Source: Longimycelium tulufanense (GTDB taxonomy: Bacteria > Actinomycetota > Actinomycetes > Mycobacteriales > Pseudonocardiaceae). Taken from it: a DNA stretch of 64,000 nt. The notes under the pieces are model-generated. The model was not told the origin of the DNA. It ran no database searches and saw only the letters and a program-made list of their open reading frames with translations. The translations under genes and the position numbers were made by a program. Shown here piece by piece: positions 28,803-37,798 of this stretch. How positions within the stretch are numbered: position 1 is the first letter of the stretch; every line of letters starts with the position of its first letter. The DNA is taken from assembly GCF_014645795.1 (NCBI RefSeq), contig NZ_BMMK01000001.1, positions 394,745 through 458,744 on the forward strand, given 5' to 3'.

Positions 28803-29342
28803 CGCGATCCCGCCCTCCGTCACGTAACGTGCTCGGACGGTGACAAGTCTGCCGTGCCCCCCGATGCCCCGTTCCAGTGGCCCCCGCTGCCCGGCACCGC
28901 CACCGGGAAACCGGTGGTCGTCCGCCGTGACCAGGGACCACAGGAGACGCCGCACCCAGCCAGAATGACCGGGACATCCGGGGCGCGCTTCTCGAGCGCC
29001 TTCCCCCGAAGGTGTGGGTTAGCAGCCGATCTCGGGTGATGGCCGCCTTCCCACCGGTCGGCCGTCGATCGTGGCGAAACACTCGGTGTGATCGTGGCCG
29101 CCCACGGGGGAGGGGCCTTGCTCCCGGACCCTTCCGACGGCTCGTTTGTCGTGGTCACGGGCGGTGCGGACCCGGCCAGCGGCCGGTGGGCGCACGCGGA
29201 GGGGCCGGCCCGCGGCCCCCACCTGATCGCACCGTGGCGGTTCAGCACCGTCCCGCCGCGGGGACCTCCGACGCTGCTGGACGTGATCTAGCCCGATCGC
29301 CTGGCAGCAGGTGACCCGGTGGGAGTCGTAGGCTCCGCCTCC
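28803..29342 (+). other. Divergent region between glgE and glgP
   Basis: Promoter space for both genes. It holds one coding-like frame (29088-29291, listed separately). A TTGTCA box near 28846 on the minus strand could serve glgE. TAGGCT at 29329-29334 is a plausible -10 for a leaderless glgP. Confidence 0.5.
29088..29291 (+). CDS. Possible 67-residue protein upstream of glgP
   Basis: GTG 29088 opens a frame with close to 90% G or C at third positions, much higher than chance frames here, and no gene lies on the opposite strand. The product begins VIVAAHGGGALLPDP and is rich in Gly, Pro and Val, with no family I recognise. It has no ribosome-binding site and would need a leaderless start. 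It ends 51 nt before the glgP start. Confidence 0.35.
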   Translation: MIVAAHGGGALLPDPSDGSFVVVTGGADPASGRWAHAEGPARGPHLIAPWRFSTVPPRGPPTLLDVI

Positions 29343-31895
29343 GTGAGAGCAGTACGCCGCTTCACCGTGCGGGCCCACCTGCCCGAGCAGCTGGCCGCGC
29401 TGGGCACGCTCGCCACCAACCTGAGGTGGACGTGGCACCCGCCCACGCAGGACCTGTTCGCCGCCGTCGACCCCGAGGTGTGGGAACGCGTCGGCGGCGA
29501 CCCGCTGCGCCTGCTCGCCGAGGTGCCGGCCGAGCGGATGGCCGGGCTGGCGCGCAACGAGAACTTCCTGGCCCGCACCCGGGCGCTCGCCGACGACCTG
29601 CGCCGGTACCTGACCGGGGCACGTTGGTACCAGCGGCGGCAGGAGGAGGAGCCGGGCCTGCCGGCGGCGGTGGCGTACTTCTCCATGGAGTTCGGCGTCA
29701 CCGAGGCGTTGCCCAACTACTCCGGCGGGCTGGGCGTGCTCGCCGGGGACCACCTCAAGGCCGCCTCCGACCTGGGCGTCCCACTGGTCGGCGTGGGCCT
29801 GCTGTACCGGTCGGGCTACTTCCGGCAGTCCCTGTCGCTGGACGGCTGGCAGGTCGAGCACTACCCGGTGCTCGATCCGCGCGGCCTGCCGCTGGAGCCG
29901 CTCACCGAGCCCACCGGCGCGCCCATCCAGGTGCACGTGGCCATGCCCGGTGGCCGGGTGCTGCGTGCCCGGATCTGGAAGGCCCAGGTGGGCCGGGTGC
30001 CGCTGCTGCTGCTCGACTCCGACCTGCCGGACAACGACCCCGACCTGCGTGGTGTCACCGACCGCCTCTACGGCGGCGACCAGGACCACCGGATCCGGCA
30101 GGAGATCCTGGCCGGCATCGGCGGCGTGCGGGCGGTGCGCACCTACTGCGAGCTGACCGGGCACCCGCAGCCGGAGGTCTTCCACACCAACGAGGGCCAC
30201 GCGGGGTTCCTCGGCCTGGAGCGCATCCGGGAGCTGGTCACCGGCGAGGGCCTGGACTTCGAGCAGGCCCAGGTGGCGGTGCGGGCCGGGACCGTGTTCA
30301 CCACCCACACCCCGGTTCCGGCCGGTATCGACCGCTTCCCGGTGGACCTCGTGCGCCATTACTTCGGCAGTGGCGTGTCGGACGGCCTGCTGCCGGGCGT
30401 GCCCGCCGACCGGGTGCTCGCACTCGGCGCCGAGGACAACCCCGGCATGTTCAACATGGCGCACATGGGACTGCGGCTCGCCCAGCGCGCCAACGGGGTC
30501 TCGGCGTTGCACGGCCGGGTCAGTCGGGAGATGTTCCACAAGCTGTGGCCGGGTTTCGACGTCGACGAGGTACCGATCGGCGCGGTGACCAACGGCGTGC
30601 ACGGCCCCACGTGGGCCGCCCGGGAGATCAGCAAGCTGCTGGGTGAGTCCGAAGTGGACAGTGGGGTGGGGTTGCGGGGCTTCGAACCGGTGACCGACTC
30701 CCTGCTGTGGGAGCTGCGGTGTGCGTTGCGGACCCGGCTCGTGGAGGAGGTGCGGCGCCGGGTCCGCCAGGCGTGGCTGCAGCGCGGTGCCGCCGCCCTG
30801 GAGTTGGGCTGGACCGACTCGGTCTTCGACCCCGAGGTGCTCACGGTCGGTTTCGCGCGTCGCGTGCCCACCTACAAGCGGCTCACGCTGATGCTGCGCA
30901 ACTCGAACCGGCTGCGCCAGCTGCTACTGGACCCCGAGCGACCGGTCCAGCTCGTGGTGGCCGGCAAGTCGCACCCTGCGGACGAGGGCGGCAAGGCGTT
31001 GATCCAGCAGATCGTGCGGTTCGCCGACGATCCGGCGGTGCGCCACCGCATCGTCTTCCTCACCGACTATGACATGCAGCTTGCCCGGTACCTGTACTGG
31101 GGCTGTGACGTGTGGCTGAACAACCCGCTGCGCCCGCTGGAGGCATGTGGCACCTCAGGCATGAAGGCGGCCCTGAACGGCGGGCTCAACCTGTCCGTCC
31201 GGGACGGCTGGTGGGACGAGTTCTACGACGGCAGCAACGGGTGGGCGATCCCGACCGCGGACGGCGTGGGCGACCCGAACCGACGCGACGACCTCGAGGC
31301 GGCGGCCCTGTACGACCTGCTCGGCTCCCAGGTCGCGCCGCTGTTCTACGACCGCGGCGAGGACGGCGTGCCCAACCGCTGGATGTCGATGGTCCGGCAC
31401 ACCCTGGCTTCGCTGGGGCCGCGGGTGCAGGCGTCCCGCATGGTGCAGGAGTACGTCGAGTCCTACTACCTGCCGGCGGCACGCTCGGCGGCGGCCGTCC
31501 GTGACGAGGGGTTCCGCGGTGCGAAGGACCTTGCCGAGTACCGGGCGCGTGTGCAGTCGGCGTGGAACCGGGTGCGCGTGCTGGACTGCGACATGTCGGT
31601 CAACGGTGCCCAGGCCCCGGTGCTGGGCGCGCCCGTGACGGTGCGGGCCCGGGTGGAGCTGGCCGGGCTGGATCCGGCCGAGGTGGACGTCCAGGCGGTC
31701 GTGGGTCGGGTGGACGACGCCGACGAGCTTCGGAACGTGGTCACGGTGTCGATGGTGCACACCGATGCCGGCGAGTACGTGGCCGAGGTGCGGCTCCCGC
31801 ACACCGGTGCGGCCGGTTTCACCGTTCGCGTCCTGCCCCGGCACGCGTTGCTGGGCACCCCGGCCGAGCTGGGCCGCGTCGTCCTCGCCCGATAA
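29343..31895 (+). CDS. glgP: Alpha-glucan phosphorylase (GT35)
   Basis: PLP-dependent enzyme releasing glucose-1-phosphate from alpha-1,4-glucans. About 850 residues of the long bacterial/archaeal type, with an N-terminal DUF3417 segment (NLRWTWHPPTQDLF). Catalytic region: YSGGLGVLAGDHLKAASDLG, EVFHTNEGHAGFLGLERI and the PLP-lysine motif GTSGMKAALNGGLNLS near residue 608, followed by RDGWWDEFYDG. GTG 29343 gives RAVRRFTVRAHLP, the usual N-terminus; a -10-like TAGGCT ends 8 nt before it. It would mobilise the glycogen made by the divergent glgE-glgB operon. Confidence 0.95.
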   Translation: MRAVRRFTVRAHLPEQLAALGTLATNLRWTWHPPTQDLFAAVDPEVWERVGGDPLRLLAEVPAERMAGLARNENFLARTRALADDLRRYLTGARWYQRRQEEEPGLPAAVAYFSMEFGVTEALPNYSGGLGVLAGDHLKAASDLGVPLVGVGLLYRSGYFRQSLSLDGWQVEHYPVLDPRGLPLEPLTEPTGAPIQVHVAMPGGRVLRARIWKAQVGRVPLLLLDSDLPDNDPDLRGVTDRLYGGDQDHRIRQEILAGIGGVRAVRTYCELTGHPQPEVFHTNEGHAGFLGLERIRELVTGEGLDFEQAQVAVRAGTVFTTHTPVPAGIDRFPVDLVRHYFGSGVSDGLLPGVPADRVLALGAEDNPGMFNMAHMGLRLAQRANGVSALHGRVSREMFHKLWPGFDVDEVPIGAVTNGVHGPTWAAREISKLLGESEVDSGVGLRGFEPVTDSLLWELRCALRTRLVEEVRRRVRQAWLQRGAAALELGWTDSVFDPEVLTVGFARRVPTYKRLTLMLRNSNRLRQLLLDPERPVQLVVAGKSHPADEGGKALIQQIVRFADDPAVRHRIVFLTDYDMQLARYLYWGCDVWLNNPLRPLEACGTSGMKAALNGGLNLSVRDGWWDEFYDGSNGWAIPTADGVGDPNRRDDLEAAALYDLLGSQVAPLFYDRGEDGVPNRWMSMVRHTLASLGPRVQASRMVQEYVESYYLPAARSAAAVRDEGFRGAKDLAEYRARVQSAWNRVRVLDCDMSVNGAQAPVLGAPVTVRARVELAGLDPAEVDVQAVVGRVDDADELRNVVTVSMVHTDAGEYVAEVRLPHTGAAGFTVRVLPRHALLGTPAELGRVVLAR

Positions 31896-31939
31896 CCGGC
31901 TCACGGGCGGGAGTCGGCCGGCGAGCCCTGTGATGACCT

Positions 31940-32651
31940 CTAGGCGGGTGTCGTGAGCCTCGAGCGCAGACGGGACACCGCTTCGCGGATGTTCCGGCCG
32001 TATGCGTCGTCCGGGAGAACGTGCAGCCGGCCCTCCGCCTGTTCGAGGTGGCTCTGTGCCCGGTCGTGCTCGCCGAGCAGGTGGTGATCCTCGGCGAGGT
32101 TGAGGTGGAGCGAGGGCGGCCCGGTCCGCGGGCAGGCGGAGCAGCCGGAGCAACATCCACCCGGTCGACGTGGAACCGGCGTTCTCCCGGGGCAACAACG
32201 CATACGCCAGCGTGGCCAGAACACCGGTCGCCACGCCACGCCCGAACGGTCCCGCCGCCAGCAACACTGCGGTGACGACAGCTGCCAGCCCCGCTACCGC
32301 GGAGCAGACCGCCGCCACCCACATCCGGGGCCGCACCGGTGCGCGACCCGGCCCCACCGCGACCGACAGCACGATCGGCACCGCACGGAGCACCACGGCC
32401 CGCCGCGGCGTCGTTCGCTCCCACAGCCGGGAGCCGATGCCGACCACGACCCGGTGCACGCGGGCGCAGGCACCGAGCGCGCCGGCCAGCATGCCGAGCT
32501 GCAGCGCGGCCAGCTCGAGCAGCAGGCCGGCGACCGCGCCGGGCACGCCGAGCGCGATCGCGGGGACCGACCGTTCGACGGCGACCACCGCGACGAGCGC
32601 CGCGAGGGTCGCCAGCCCACCGGGGCGGGCCAGGAGCTTCAGGGAGCGCAC
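31940..32651 (-). pseudogene. Frameshifted membrane/TPR-like gene
   Basis: Two frames join into one sensible protein. From GTG 32651 the first frame gives about 170 residues with several hydrophobic helices (LATLAALVAVVAVERSVP; WVAAVCSAVAGLAAVV; GVATGVLATLAYALLP). Near 32110-32125 coding passes to a second frame with a TPR-like tail, LHLNLAEDHHLLGEHDRAQ, ending in a proper stop at 31940. The first frame instead runs on antisense to glgP with biased, implausible composition. One extra base relative to an intact gene explains the change. It may be a true inactivation or a sequencing error. No named family recognised. Confidence 0.6.
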
Positions 32652-32810
32652 GAGCTCCAGACGTTACGGGCGCCGCTCCGGTTCCCGCACCGTCCCGCGC
32701 GATTCCAGGCCCTGACCAACTGCCCCACAATCAGGCCGGAACCGGCCGCGGCGATCGGAACACGCGCGGCCGATTTCGGCACGGGTTGTCCGTGGGACGC
32801 GTATTGTTGG

Positions 32811-33110
32811 TTACTGTGTTTCGGCGATGACCAGTGCCGTCACATATCCGCTGTACGGGTCGTCGAAGTTCTTGTCCGCGTATTGCGCCTCCACCCGGAA
32901 GGTAACTGTTCTCCCGGAGATCGACACGATGTCGGTATCCGCCTCGAGCACGTTGATGTGGTGGTCGGAGTTGGCGTAGTCCAACTTGAAGCCGTTGAGC
33001 GCCACGCCGGCCCGGATGACGTTGGTGCCGAAGGTCACCGTGCCCTGGATGGACCGGCGGCCGGTGCCGTTCGGAATGGTGATGGAGGACGTGCGGAACT
33101 CGACAGGCAT
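32811..33110 (-). CDS. Small H-type lectin-like protein
   Basis: 99 residues, no signal peptide. ATG 33110 is preceded by AAGGGGAG at six bases. The pattern TVTFGTNVIRAGVALNGFKL, then INVLEADTDIVSISGRTVTF and a final GYVTALVIAE, resembles the six-stranded H-type lectin fold (PF09458), in which a rise in the middle reads phVFVALTGFxL and the end reads V.WIA. These domains bind N-acetylgalactosamine in snail agglutinin and discoidin. The bacterial role is unknown. The call is by eye, so moderate only. Confidence 0.5.
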   Translation of the reverse strand: MPVEFRTSSITIPNGTGRRSIQGTVTFGTNVIRAGVALNGFKLDYANSDHHINVLEADTDIVSISGRTVTFRVEAQYADKNFDDPYSGYVTALVIAETQ

Positions 33111-33315
33111 GGTTCTCCCCTTTCCGTGGGCACCAGAAAACGGTTGACGGAAGAAACATCCGGGCAACCGGTCGGAATCGTTCGCCAGACCCTCGTCAGT
33201 GTGGGTGACGACGTGATCCGGTGCCATCGGCTCGTCGGGTGAAAGGGGTGAATGGTGATTGTCAACAGAAAATGTGAAACTGATTCGGTCGGATTTTCGG
33301 TGTTCCGGAACCGCC

Positions 33316-33741
33316 TCACGACACGGCCGGGCCCCCGCCGATCGCCACCGGCAGGCCCGCGTCCTTCCAGGCGCGGAACCCGCCGATCAGGTCGGTGGCG
33401 TGGCGAAGGCCCAGCCGGTGCAGGTCGCGGGCGGCGAGGCTGGACGCATAGCCCTCGTTGCAGACCAGGACCACCGTCGTCTCGGGAGTGATCCCCGGCA
33501 GCCGGTGCGGCCCGCCCGGGTCGAGCCGCCATTCCAGCACGATCCGCTCGACGGGAACCGCGTCGGGAATCTCGCCCTCGGCCACCCGGGTCTCACGCGG
33601 GCGGATGTCCACCACCAGCACGTCCGGCCGGCGCTGCAGGTCGGCGAGCTGGTAGGGGGTGAGCCGGGCCAGCTCGCCACGGGCCTCGGCGAGCAGGTCG
33701 TCCACCCTGACCCGGTCCCGCGAGGGGATCTTGCGGCTCAT
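33316..33741 (-). CDS. Rhodanese-domain sulfurtransferase
   Basis: 141 residues with a single rhodanese domain: VLVVDIRPRETRVAEGEIP, then the catalytic loop VLVCNEGYASSLAA with the active Cys near residue 93, and GGFRAWKDAGLPV at the end. It transfers sulfane sulfur. It lies 3 nt downstream of the cysteine dioxygenase gene and is clearly in its operon, a pairing that recurs in actinobacteria and points to sulfide/persulfide handling during cysteine catabolism. Confidence 0.9.
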   Translation of the reverse strand: MSRKIPSRDRVRVDDLLAEARGELARLTPYQLADLQRRPDVLVVDIRPRETRVAEGEIPDAVPVERIVLEWRLDPGGPHRLPGITPETTVVLVCNEGYASSLAARDLHRLGLRHATDLIGGFRAWKDAGLPVAIGGGPAVS

Positions 33742-33744
33742 GCG

Positions 33745-34284
33745 TCACGCCTTTCTGGGCACCGGAACCGAGGAGATGTCCGCGGGAACGTCCAGCAGGC
33801 TCGCGTACTCCCGGACCGGGAGCAGCGGTGGCGAGTAGGCGTGCACGCTGGCCGCGTTCGACTTGCCGCTGTTGCCGAGCTGGTGCGCGCGGTTCGGGCC
33901 GAACCCGAGGTTCGCGCCCACCCGGTGCTTCCCGCTCCGGATGGGACCGCCGGGGTAGCGGTAGTCCTCGCTCAGTGTGCCGAGCAACACACTGAAGGAT
34001 CCGGAGGCGCCGCCATGGTCGTGCGGCTCGGTGCCCTGGCCCGGCGTCCAGGACAGCAACCACACCTCCACACCGGAGGTCAGCGCGAGCCGGGCCCACC
34101 ATCGCTGCTGCGGATCGAAGTCGACGATGTCGAGCAGCTCTGTGGTGAGCTCACTGGTCAGCGTCCAGGTCAGCTCGCGCAGCTGCTGCGGGGTCCACAG
34201 TAGACGATCGGGATGGACCAGGTCACGGAACAAGGCACGGTCGACGCCGGGATGGATGTCCAGCTGGGGAATGTGCGTGGTCAA
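33745..34284 (-). CDS. Cysteine dioxygenase (type I, cupin)
   Basis: Fe(II) enzyme oxidising L-cysteine to cysteine sulfinate, 179 residues. Iron ligands are visible as EPHDHGG (two His, around 89-91) and His in SVHAYSPPL (about 146). The start is TTG 34284, preceded by AGGAG at eight bases and giving TTHIPQLDIHPG; longer frames upstream have no suitable start and include non-coding sequence. First gene of the operon with the rhodanese. A 29-residue cysteine-containing leader peptide frame lies upstream (34397-34486). Confidence 0.88.
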   Translation of the reverse strand: MTTHIPQLDIHPGVDRALFRDLVHPDRLLWTPQQLRELTWTLTSELTTELLDIVDFDPQQRWWARLALTSGVEVWLLSWTPGQGTEPHDHGGASGSFSVLLGTLSEDYRYPGGPIRSGKHRVGANLGFGPNRAHQLGNSGKSNAASVHAYSPPLLPVREYASLLDVPADISSVPVPRKA

Positions 34285-34396
34285 GGCTTGCGCTCCTGTC
34301 GCTCTCGGGTCGGGTGGGCGAGCAGGACGCGGCGCGGCCACGTTCTCCTGGGAAAAAGGGGAAAACGAGCGTTGAGGGACGATCCGGCGGGGTGGA

Positions 34397-34486
34397 TCAG
34401 TTGCCGCGCCGCGTCCCGGTACACGCACACGTGACCACCCGGAGCAGGTCGACCGGTCGATCCCGGTGCAGCAGTGGGCGGAACAC
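34397..34486 (-). CDS. Putative cysteine-responsive leader peptide
   Basis: A 29-residue frame from GTG 34486 that contains RPVDLLRVVTCACTGTRRGN. It strongly resembles the short leader peptides annotated upstream of sulfur genes in actinobacteria, which carry a (R)RHVDLLRV core followed by Ser/Ala and Cys. Two UGU Cys codons fall near the end. CACCAT, a -10-like element, lies just before the GTG, so translation would be leaderless. It ends 113 nt before the dioxygenase start, and may sense cysteinyl-tRNA and couple ribosome stalling to dioxygenase expression. No clear terminator/antiterminator is seen in between. Confidence 0.65.
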   Translation of the reverse strand: MFRPLLHRDRPVDLLRVVTCACTGTRRGN

Positions 34487-34551
34487 GTCGGCGATGGTGA
34501 CAGAAACCGGCCTGTTCCCGCCACCCCTCCCAGACTCCGGGAGCGCGCCGG

Positions 34552-36699
34552 TCACGGTCGGAACGTGGCGCAGAAGAGCAACACCGTGCGGGCCGGTACG
34601 CGAACGCGTGCGCCGGGCGGAAGTGGCGTTGTGTCAAGGGGAACGCCGTCGGTTGTTCCGGTGTCCAGAACCGGCTCGAAACGTTGCCCGAACTCCGCGT
34701 CGGGGAGCACCACCGTGGTGGCCGCGGTTCCAGAGTGCAGCACGATCAACCAGGAGTGGTCACCGAGCGGCTCGCCCTCCCGCGTCCGGGAACGGCAGTC
34801 CGACCCGTCGATCCAGATGCCGATCGTGCGGCGGTCGTTGTCGAACCAGTCGGTTTCGGCCATCTCCAGGCCGTCCCGCCGGAACCAGACCAGGTCGGGA
34901 TCGCCGGTGGGAGTGGTCCGGCCCTCGAAGAACTCCGGCTGGCGCAACGCCGGGCAGCTGGCTCGCAGCGAGATCACGCGGCGCACGAACTCCAGCAGCT
35001 GGTTGCCCTCGCTGTGCTCGTCGTGCAACGGCGACCAGTCGAGCCAGGAGATCTCGTTGTCGTGGCAGAAAGGATTGTTGTTGCCACGTTGCGTGCGCCA
35101 CAGCTCGTCGCCGGCCAGGATCATCGGGGTGCCGGTGGCGAACAGCAGCGTGGCCATCAGGTTCCGGGCCTGCCGTGCCCGCAACGCCAGCACCTTCGGC
35201 TTCGTCGTCTCGCCCTCGGCACCGCAGTTCCACGACCGGTTGTCGTCGGTGCCGTCCTGCCCGTTCTCCCCGTTGTCCTCGTTGTGCTTGTGGTTGTAGG
35301 AGACGAGGTCGCGCAGGGTGAACCCGTCGTGGGCGGTGACGAAGTTCACCGACTGCCAGGGCCGGCGGCCGTCGTCGGCGTACAGGTCGGAGGAACCGGA
35401 CAGCCGGTAGGCCAGGTCCGCGACGCCTCCGTGACCCCGCCAGAAGTCCCGCACGGTGTCGCGGAACCGGCCGTTCCACTCCGCCCACTGCACCCCGAAG
35501 TCGCCCACCCGGTAGCCGTCGCCGGTGGCGTCCCACGGCTCCGCGATCAGCTTCCGCTGCGACAGCACCGGATCGGTGCTGATCGCGGTCAGCAGCGCGG
35601 CGTGCGGGTCGAACGGCCCGCCGCCCGGCCGGCCCAACACGCTGGCCAGGTCGAACCGGAACCCGTCCACCCCCATCTCGCCCGCCCAGTACCGCAGCGA
35701 GTCGGTGACCAGCCGGACCACCACCGGGGAACCGGCGTCCAGGGTGTTGCCGCAGCCGGTGATGTCGATCTGCCGCCCGTCGTGGCTGTGCAGGTAGTAG
35801 GCGGGGGCGTCCAGCCCGCGGAAACACAGCGTCGTCCCGCTCAGGTCGCCCTCGCAGGTGTGGTTGTAGACCACGTCGAGGAACACCTCGATGCCCGCGG
35901 CGTGCAGCGCGGCCACCATCGTGCGGAACTCCGCGACCTCCTGCCCGGGCACGCTCGCGTAGCCGGGGTGCGGGGCGAAGAACCCGAGCGTCGAGTAACC
36001 CCAGTAGTTGCGCTGCCCGCGGCGGACCAGCGGGGGCTCGGCCACGAAGGCCTGCACCGGCAGCAGCTCGACGGCGGTCACGCCCAGCCCGACCAGGTGG
36101 TCGACGACGGCGGGATGGGCCAGCCCCAGGTAGGTGCCCCGTTGGTGCCCAGGCACCTCGGGGTGCAGCCGGGTGAAGCCGCGGACGTGCAGCTCGTAGA
36201 CGACCGTCTCCTCCCAGGGCACCTGGGGGGCGGGGCCGGTGCCCGGCATGTCCTGCTCGGCCACGACCGACAGCGGCACCGATCCCAGTGAGTCCACCGG
36301 TGACGGTGGCCCGGTCATCGGGTCACCCAGATAGCCCAGTGCCGCCGACAGGTTCACCTCCTCGCCCGCCAGCAGCCGCGCGTACGGGTCCACCAGTAGC
36401 TTCGCCGGGTTGCACCGCAGCCCCCGGTGCGGGTCGTAGGGCCCGTGCACCCGGAACCCGTACCGCTGCCCGGGGCGGACGCCGGGCACGAAGCCGTGCC
36501 ACACGCCGAAGGTGCGCTCGGTCAGCTCCACCCGGCGCTCGACGAGCTGGTCGCCGTCGGCGTCGACCAGGCACACCTCCACCGCCTCGGCCGGGGCCGT
36601 GGCCACGGCGAACCGCACGCCGCCGCCCTCGGGGTGGGCGCCGAGCGGGAACGGCCGCCCGGCCAGCGCGGGCGGCGCGGACACGGCACGCGGGCGCAC
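34552..36699 (-). CDS. glgX: Glycogen debranching enzyme GlgX (GH13_11)
   Basis: Hydrolyses alpha-1,6 branches in phosphorylase-limit glycogen. 715 residues: N-terminal CBM48 (GRPFPLGAHPEGGGVRFAV), barrel with YELHVRGFT, the nucleophile region GFRFDLASVLGR (Asp near 348), LIAEPWDATGDG (Glu near 386) and FVTAHDGFTLRDLVSYN. GTG 36699 opens the frame. It is divergent from the ABC-ATPase gene and separated from glgB-glgE-glgP by about 3 kb of unrelated genes. Together with GlgP it provides glycogen breakdown. Confidence 0.95.
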   Translation of the reverse strand: MRPRAVSAPPALAGRPFPLGAHPEGGGVRFAVATAPAEAVEVCLVDADGDQLVERRVELTERTFGVWHGFVPGVRPGQRYGFRVHGPYDPHRGLRCNPAKLLVDPYARLLAGEEVNLSAALGYLGDPMTGPPSPVDSLGSVPLSVVAEQDMPGTGPAPQVPWEETVVYELHVRGFTRLHPEVPGHQRGTYLGLAHPAVVDHLVGLGVTAVELLPVQAFVAEPPLVRRGQRNYWGYSTLGFFAPHPGYASVPGQEVAEFRTMVAALHAAGIEVFLDVVYNHTCEGDLSGTTLCFRGLDAPAYYLHSHDGRQIDITGCGNTLDAGSPVVVRLVTDSLRYWAGEMGVDGFRFDLASVLGRPGGGPFDPHAALLTAISTDPVLSQRKLIAEPWDATGDGYRVGDFGVQWAEWNGRFRDTVRDFWRGHGGVADLAYRLSGSSDLYADDGRRPWQSVNFVTAHDGFTLRDLVSYNHKHNEDNGENGQDGTDDNRSWNCGAEGETTKPKVLALRARQARNLMATLLFATGTPMILAGDELWRTQRGNNNPFCHDNEISWLDWSPLHDEHSEGNQLLEFVRRVISLRASCPALRQPEFFEGRTTPTGDPDLVWFRRDGLEMAETDWFDNDRRTIGIWIDGSDCRSRTREGEPLGDHSWLIVLHSGTAATTVVLPDAEFGQRFEPVLDTGTTDGVPLDTTPLPPGARVRVPARTVLLFCATFRP

Positions 36700-36830
36700 A
36701 CCGCGATCATCCCCGACAACGCCGGCCGCCGGATGCGGTCAGCCGCGTGTCGGGGCTCGCCCGCCAGGTGAGCGGCGGCCGGGTACTCCCGGTGACAAGC
36801 GTCCCGGACCGGGTCGCAAGAATGGGGGGC

Positions 36831-37679
36831 GTGACCGAGCACGCCGGGATGCAGGCCACGTCGGAGCGAGGAGACGGGGCGGAGGTGGACGTTACCGATC
36901 TCGTGGTGCGGATGGACCGCGTCGGGGTTCGCCGCGGACGCACCCACCTGCTGCGCGCCGTCGACTGGCGCGTCGAGCTGGACGAGCGGTGGGTGGTGCT
37001 CGGCCCGAACGGGGCCGGCAAGACGACGCTGCTCCGGTTGGCCGGTGCCGAGTTGCACCCGACCAGCGGTTCCATCCACCTGTTGGGTGAGCGGCTCGGC
37101 CGCAGCGACGTGTTCGAGCTGCGCCCGCGGATCGGCTTCTGCTCGGCCGCGCTGGCCAACCGGGTGCCCGGCGAGGAGAAGGTGCGCGACCTGGTGGTCA
37201 GCGCCGGTTACGCCGTACTGGGCCGGTGGCGCGAGCAGTACGACCAGCTGGACACCGGCCGGGCCGACGAGCTGCTGGACACGCTGGGCATCGCGCACCT
37301 GGCCGACCGCCCGTTCACCACGCTGTCCGAGGGCGAGCGCAAGCGCACCCTGATCGCCCGGGCGCTGATGACCGACCCGGAGATGCTGCTGCTGGACGAG
37401 CCCGCCGCCGGCCTGGACCTGGGCGGCCGGGAGGATCTGGTCGGCCACCTGGCCGCGCTGGCCGCGGACCCCGACGCGCCGGCCCTGGTGCTGGTCACCC
37501 ACCACGTGGAGGAGATCCCGCCGGGCTTCACGCACGCCCTGCTGTTGCGGGAGGGGTCCGTGGTGGCGCAGGGTCTGCTGGAGGACGTGGTGACCGCGGA
37601 GAACCTGTCGGCGACCTTCGGCCAGCATCTGGAGCTGGACCACTCCGGCGACCGGTTCTTCGCCCGCCGCCGCGGCTGA
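36831..37679 (+). CDS. Stand-alone ABC transporter ATPase
   Basis: About 282 residues, one ATPase domain: Walker A GPNGAGKTT, signature LSEGERKRT, Walker B MLLLDEPAAGLDL, H-loop LVTHHVEEI. No permease gene is adjacent. GTG 36831 (MTEHAGMQATSERG) follows AAGAATGGGGGGC, a -10-like element rather than a spaced ribosome-binding site, so it is probably leaderless. It corresponds in position to M. tuberculosis Rv3041c in the conserved block that continues with an enoyl-CoA hydratase and two methyltransferases. Transported substrate unknown. Confidence 0.88.
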   Translation: MTEHAGMQATSERGDGAEVDVTDLVVRMDRVGVRRGRTHLLRAVDWRVELDERWVVLGPNGAGKTTLLRLAGAELHPTSGSIHLLGERLGRSDVFELRPRIGFCSAALANRVPGEEKVRDLVVSAGYAVLGRWREQYDQLDTGRADELLDTLGIAHLADRPFTTLSEGERKRTLIARALMTDPEMLLLDEPAAGLDLGGREDLVGHLAALAADPDAPALVLVTHHVEEIPPGFTHALLLREGSVVAQGLLEDVVTAENLSATFGQHLELDHSGDRFFARRRG

Positions 37680-37706
37680 GGCGCGGAACGCGCCCGGGAT
37701 GTGGCC

Positions 37707-37730
37707 GGCCCGCCCCCTTCGGCGCGGGCC
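37707..37730. terminator. Weak hairpin after the ABC ATPase gene
   Basis: GGCCCGC and GCGGGCC pair over 7 bp around a 10-nt loop, 28 nt after the stop. Confidence 0.35.
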
Positions 37731-37798
37731 TACCGGGGGGTAACCTGCGCTGGGTCGGCGGGGCGGCCCGCCGGCGGTGGCGACGAGGAGGTTTGGGC

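Noticed and set aside
34448-34459. Palindrome TCGACCGGTCGA as an operator for the cysteine dioxygenase operon
   Set aside because: It falls inside the leader-peptide codons (RPVD) and a similar string near 41222 has no related gene, so coding constraint and chance explain it.
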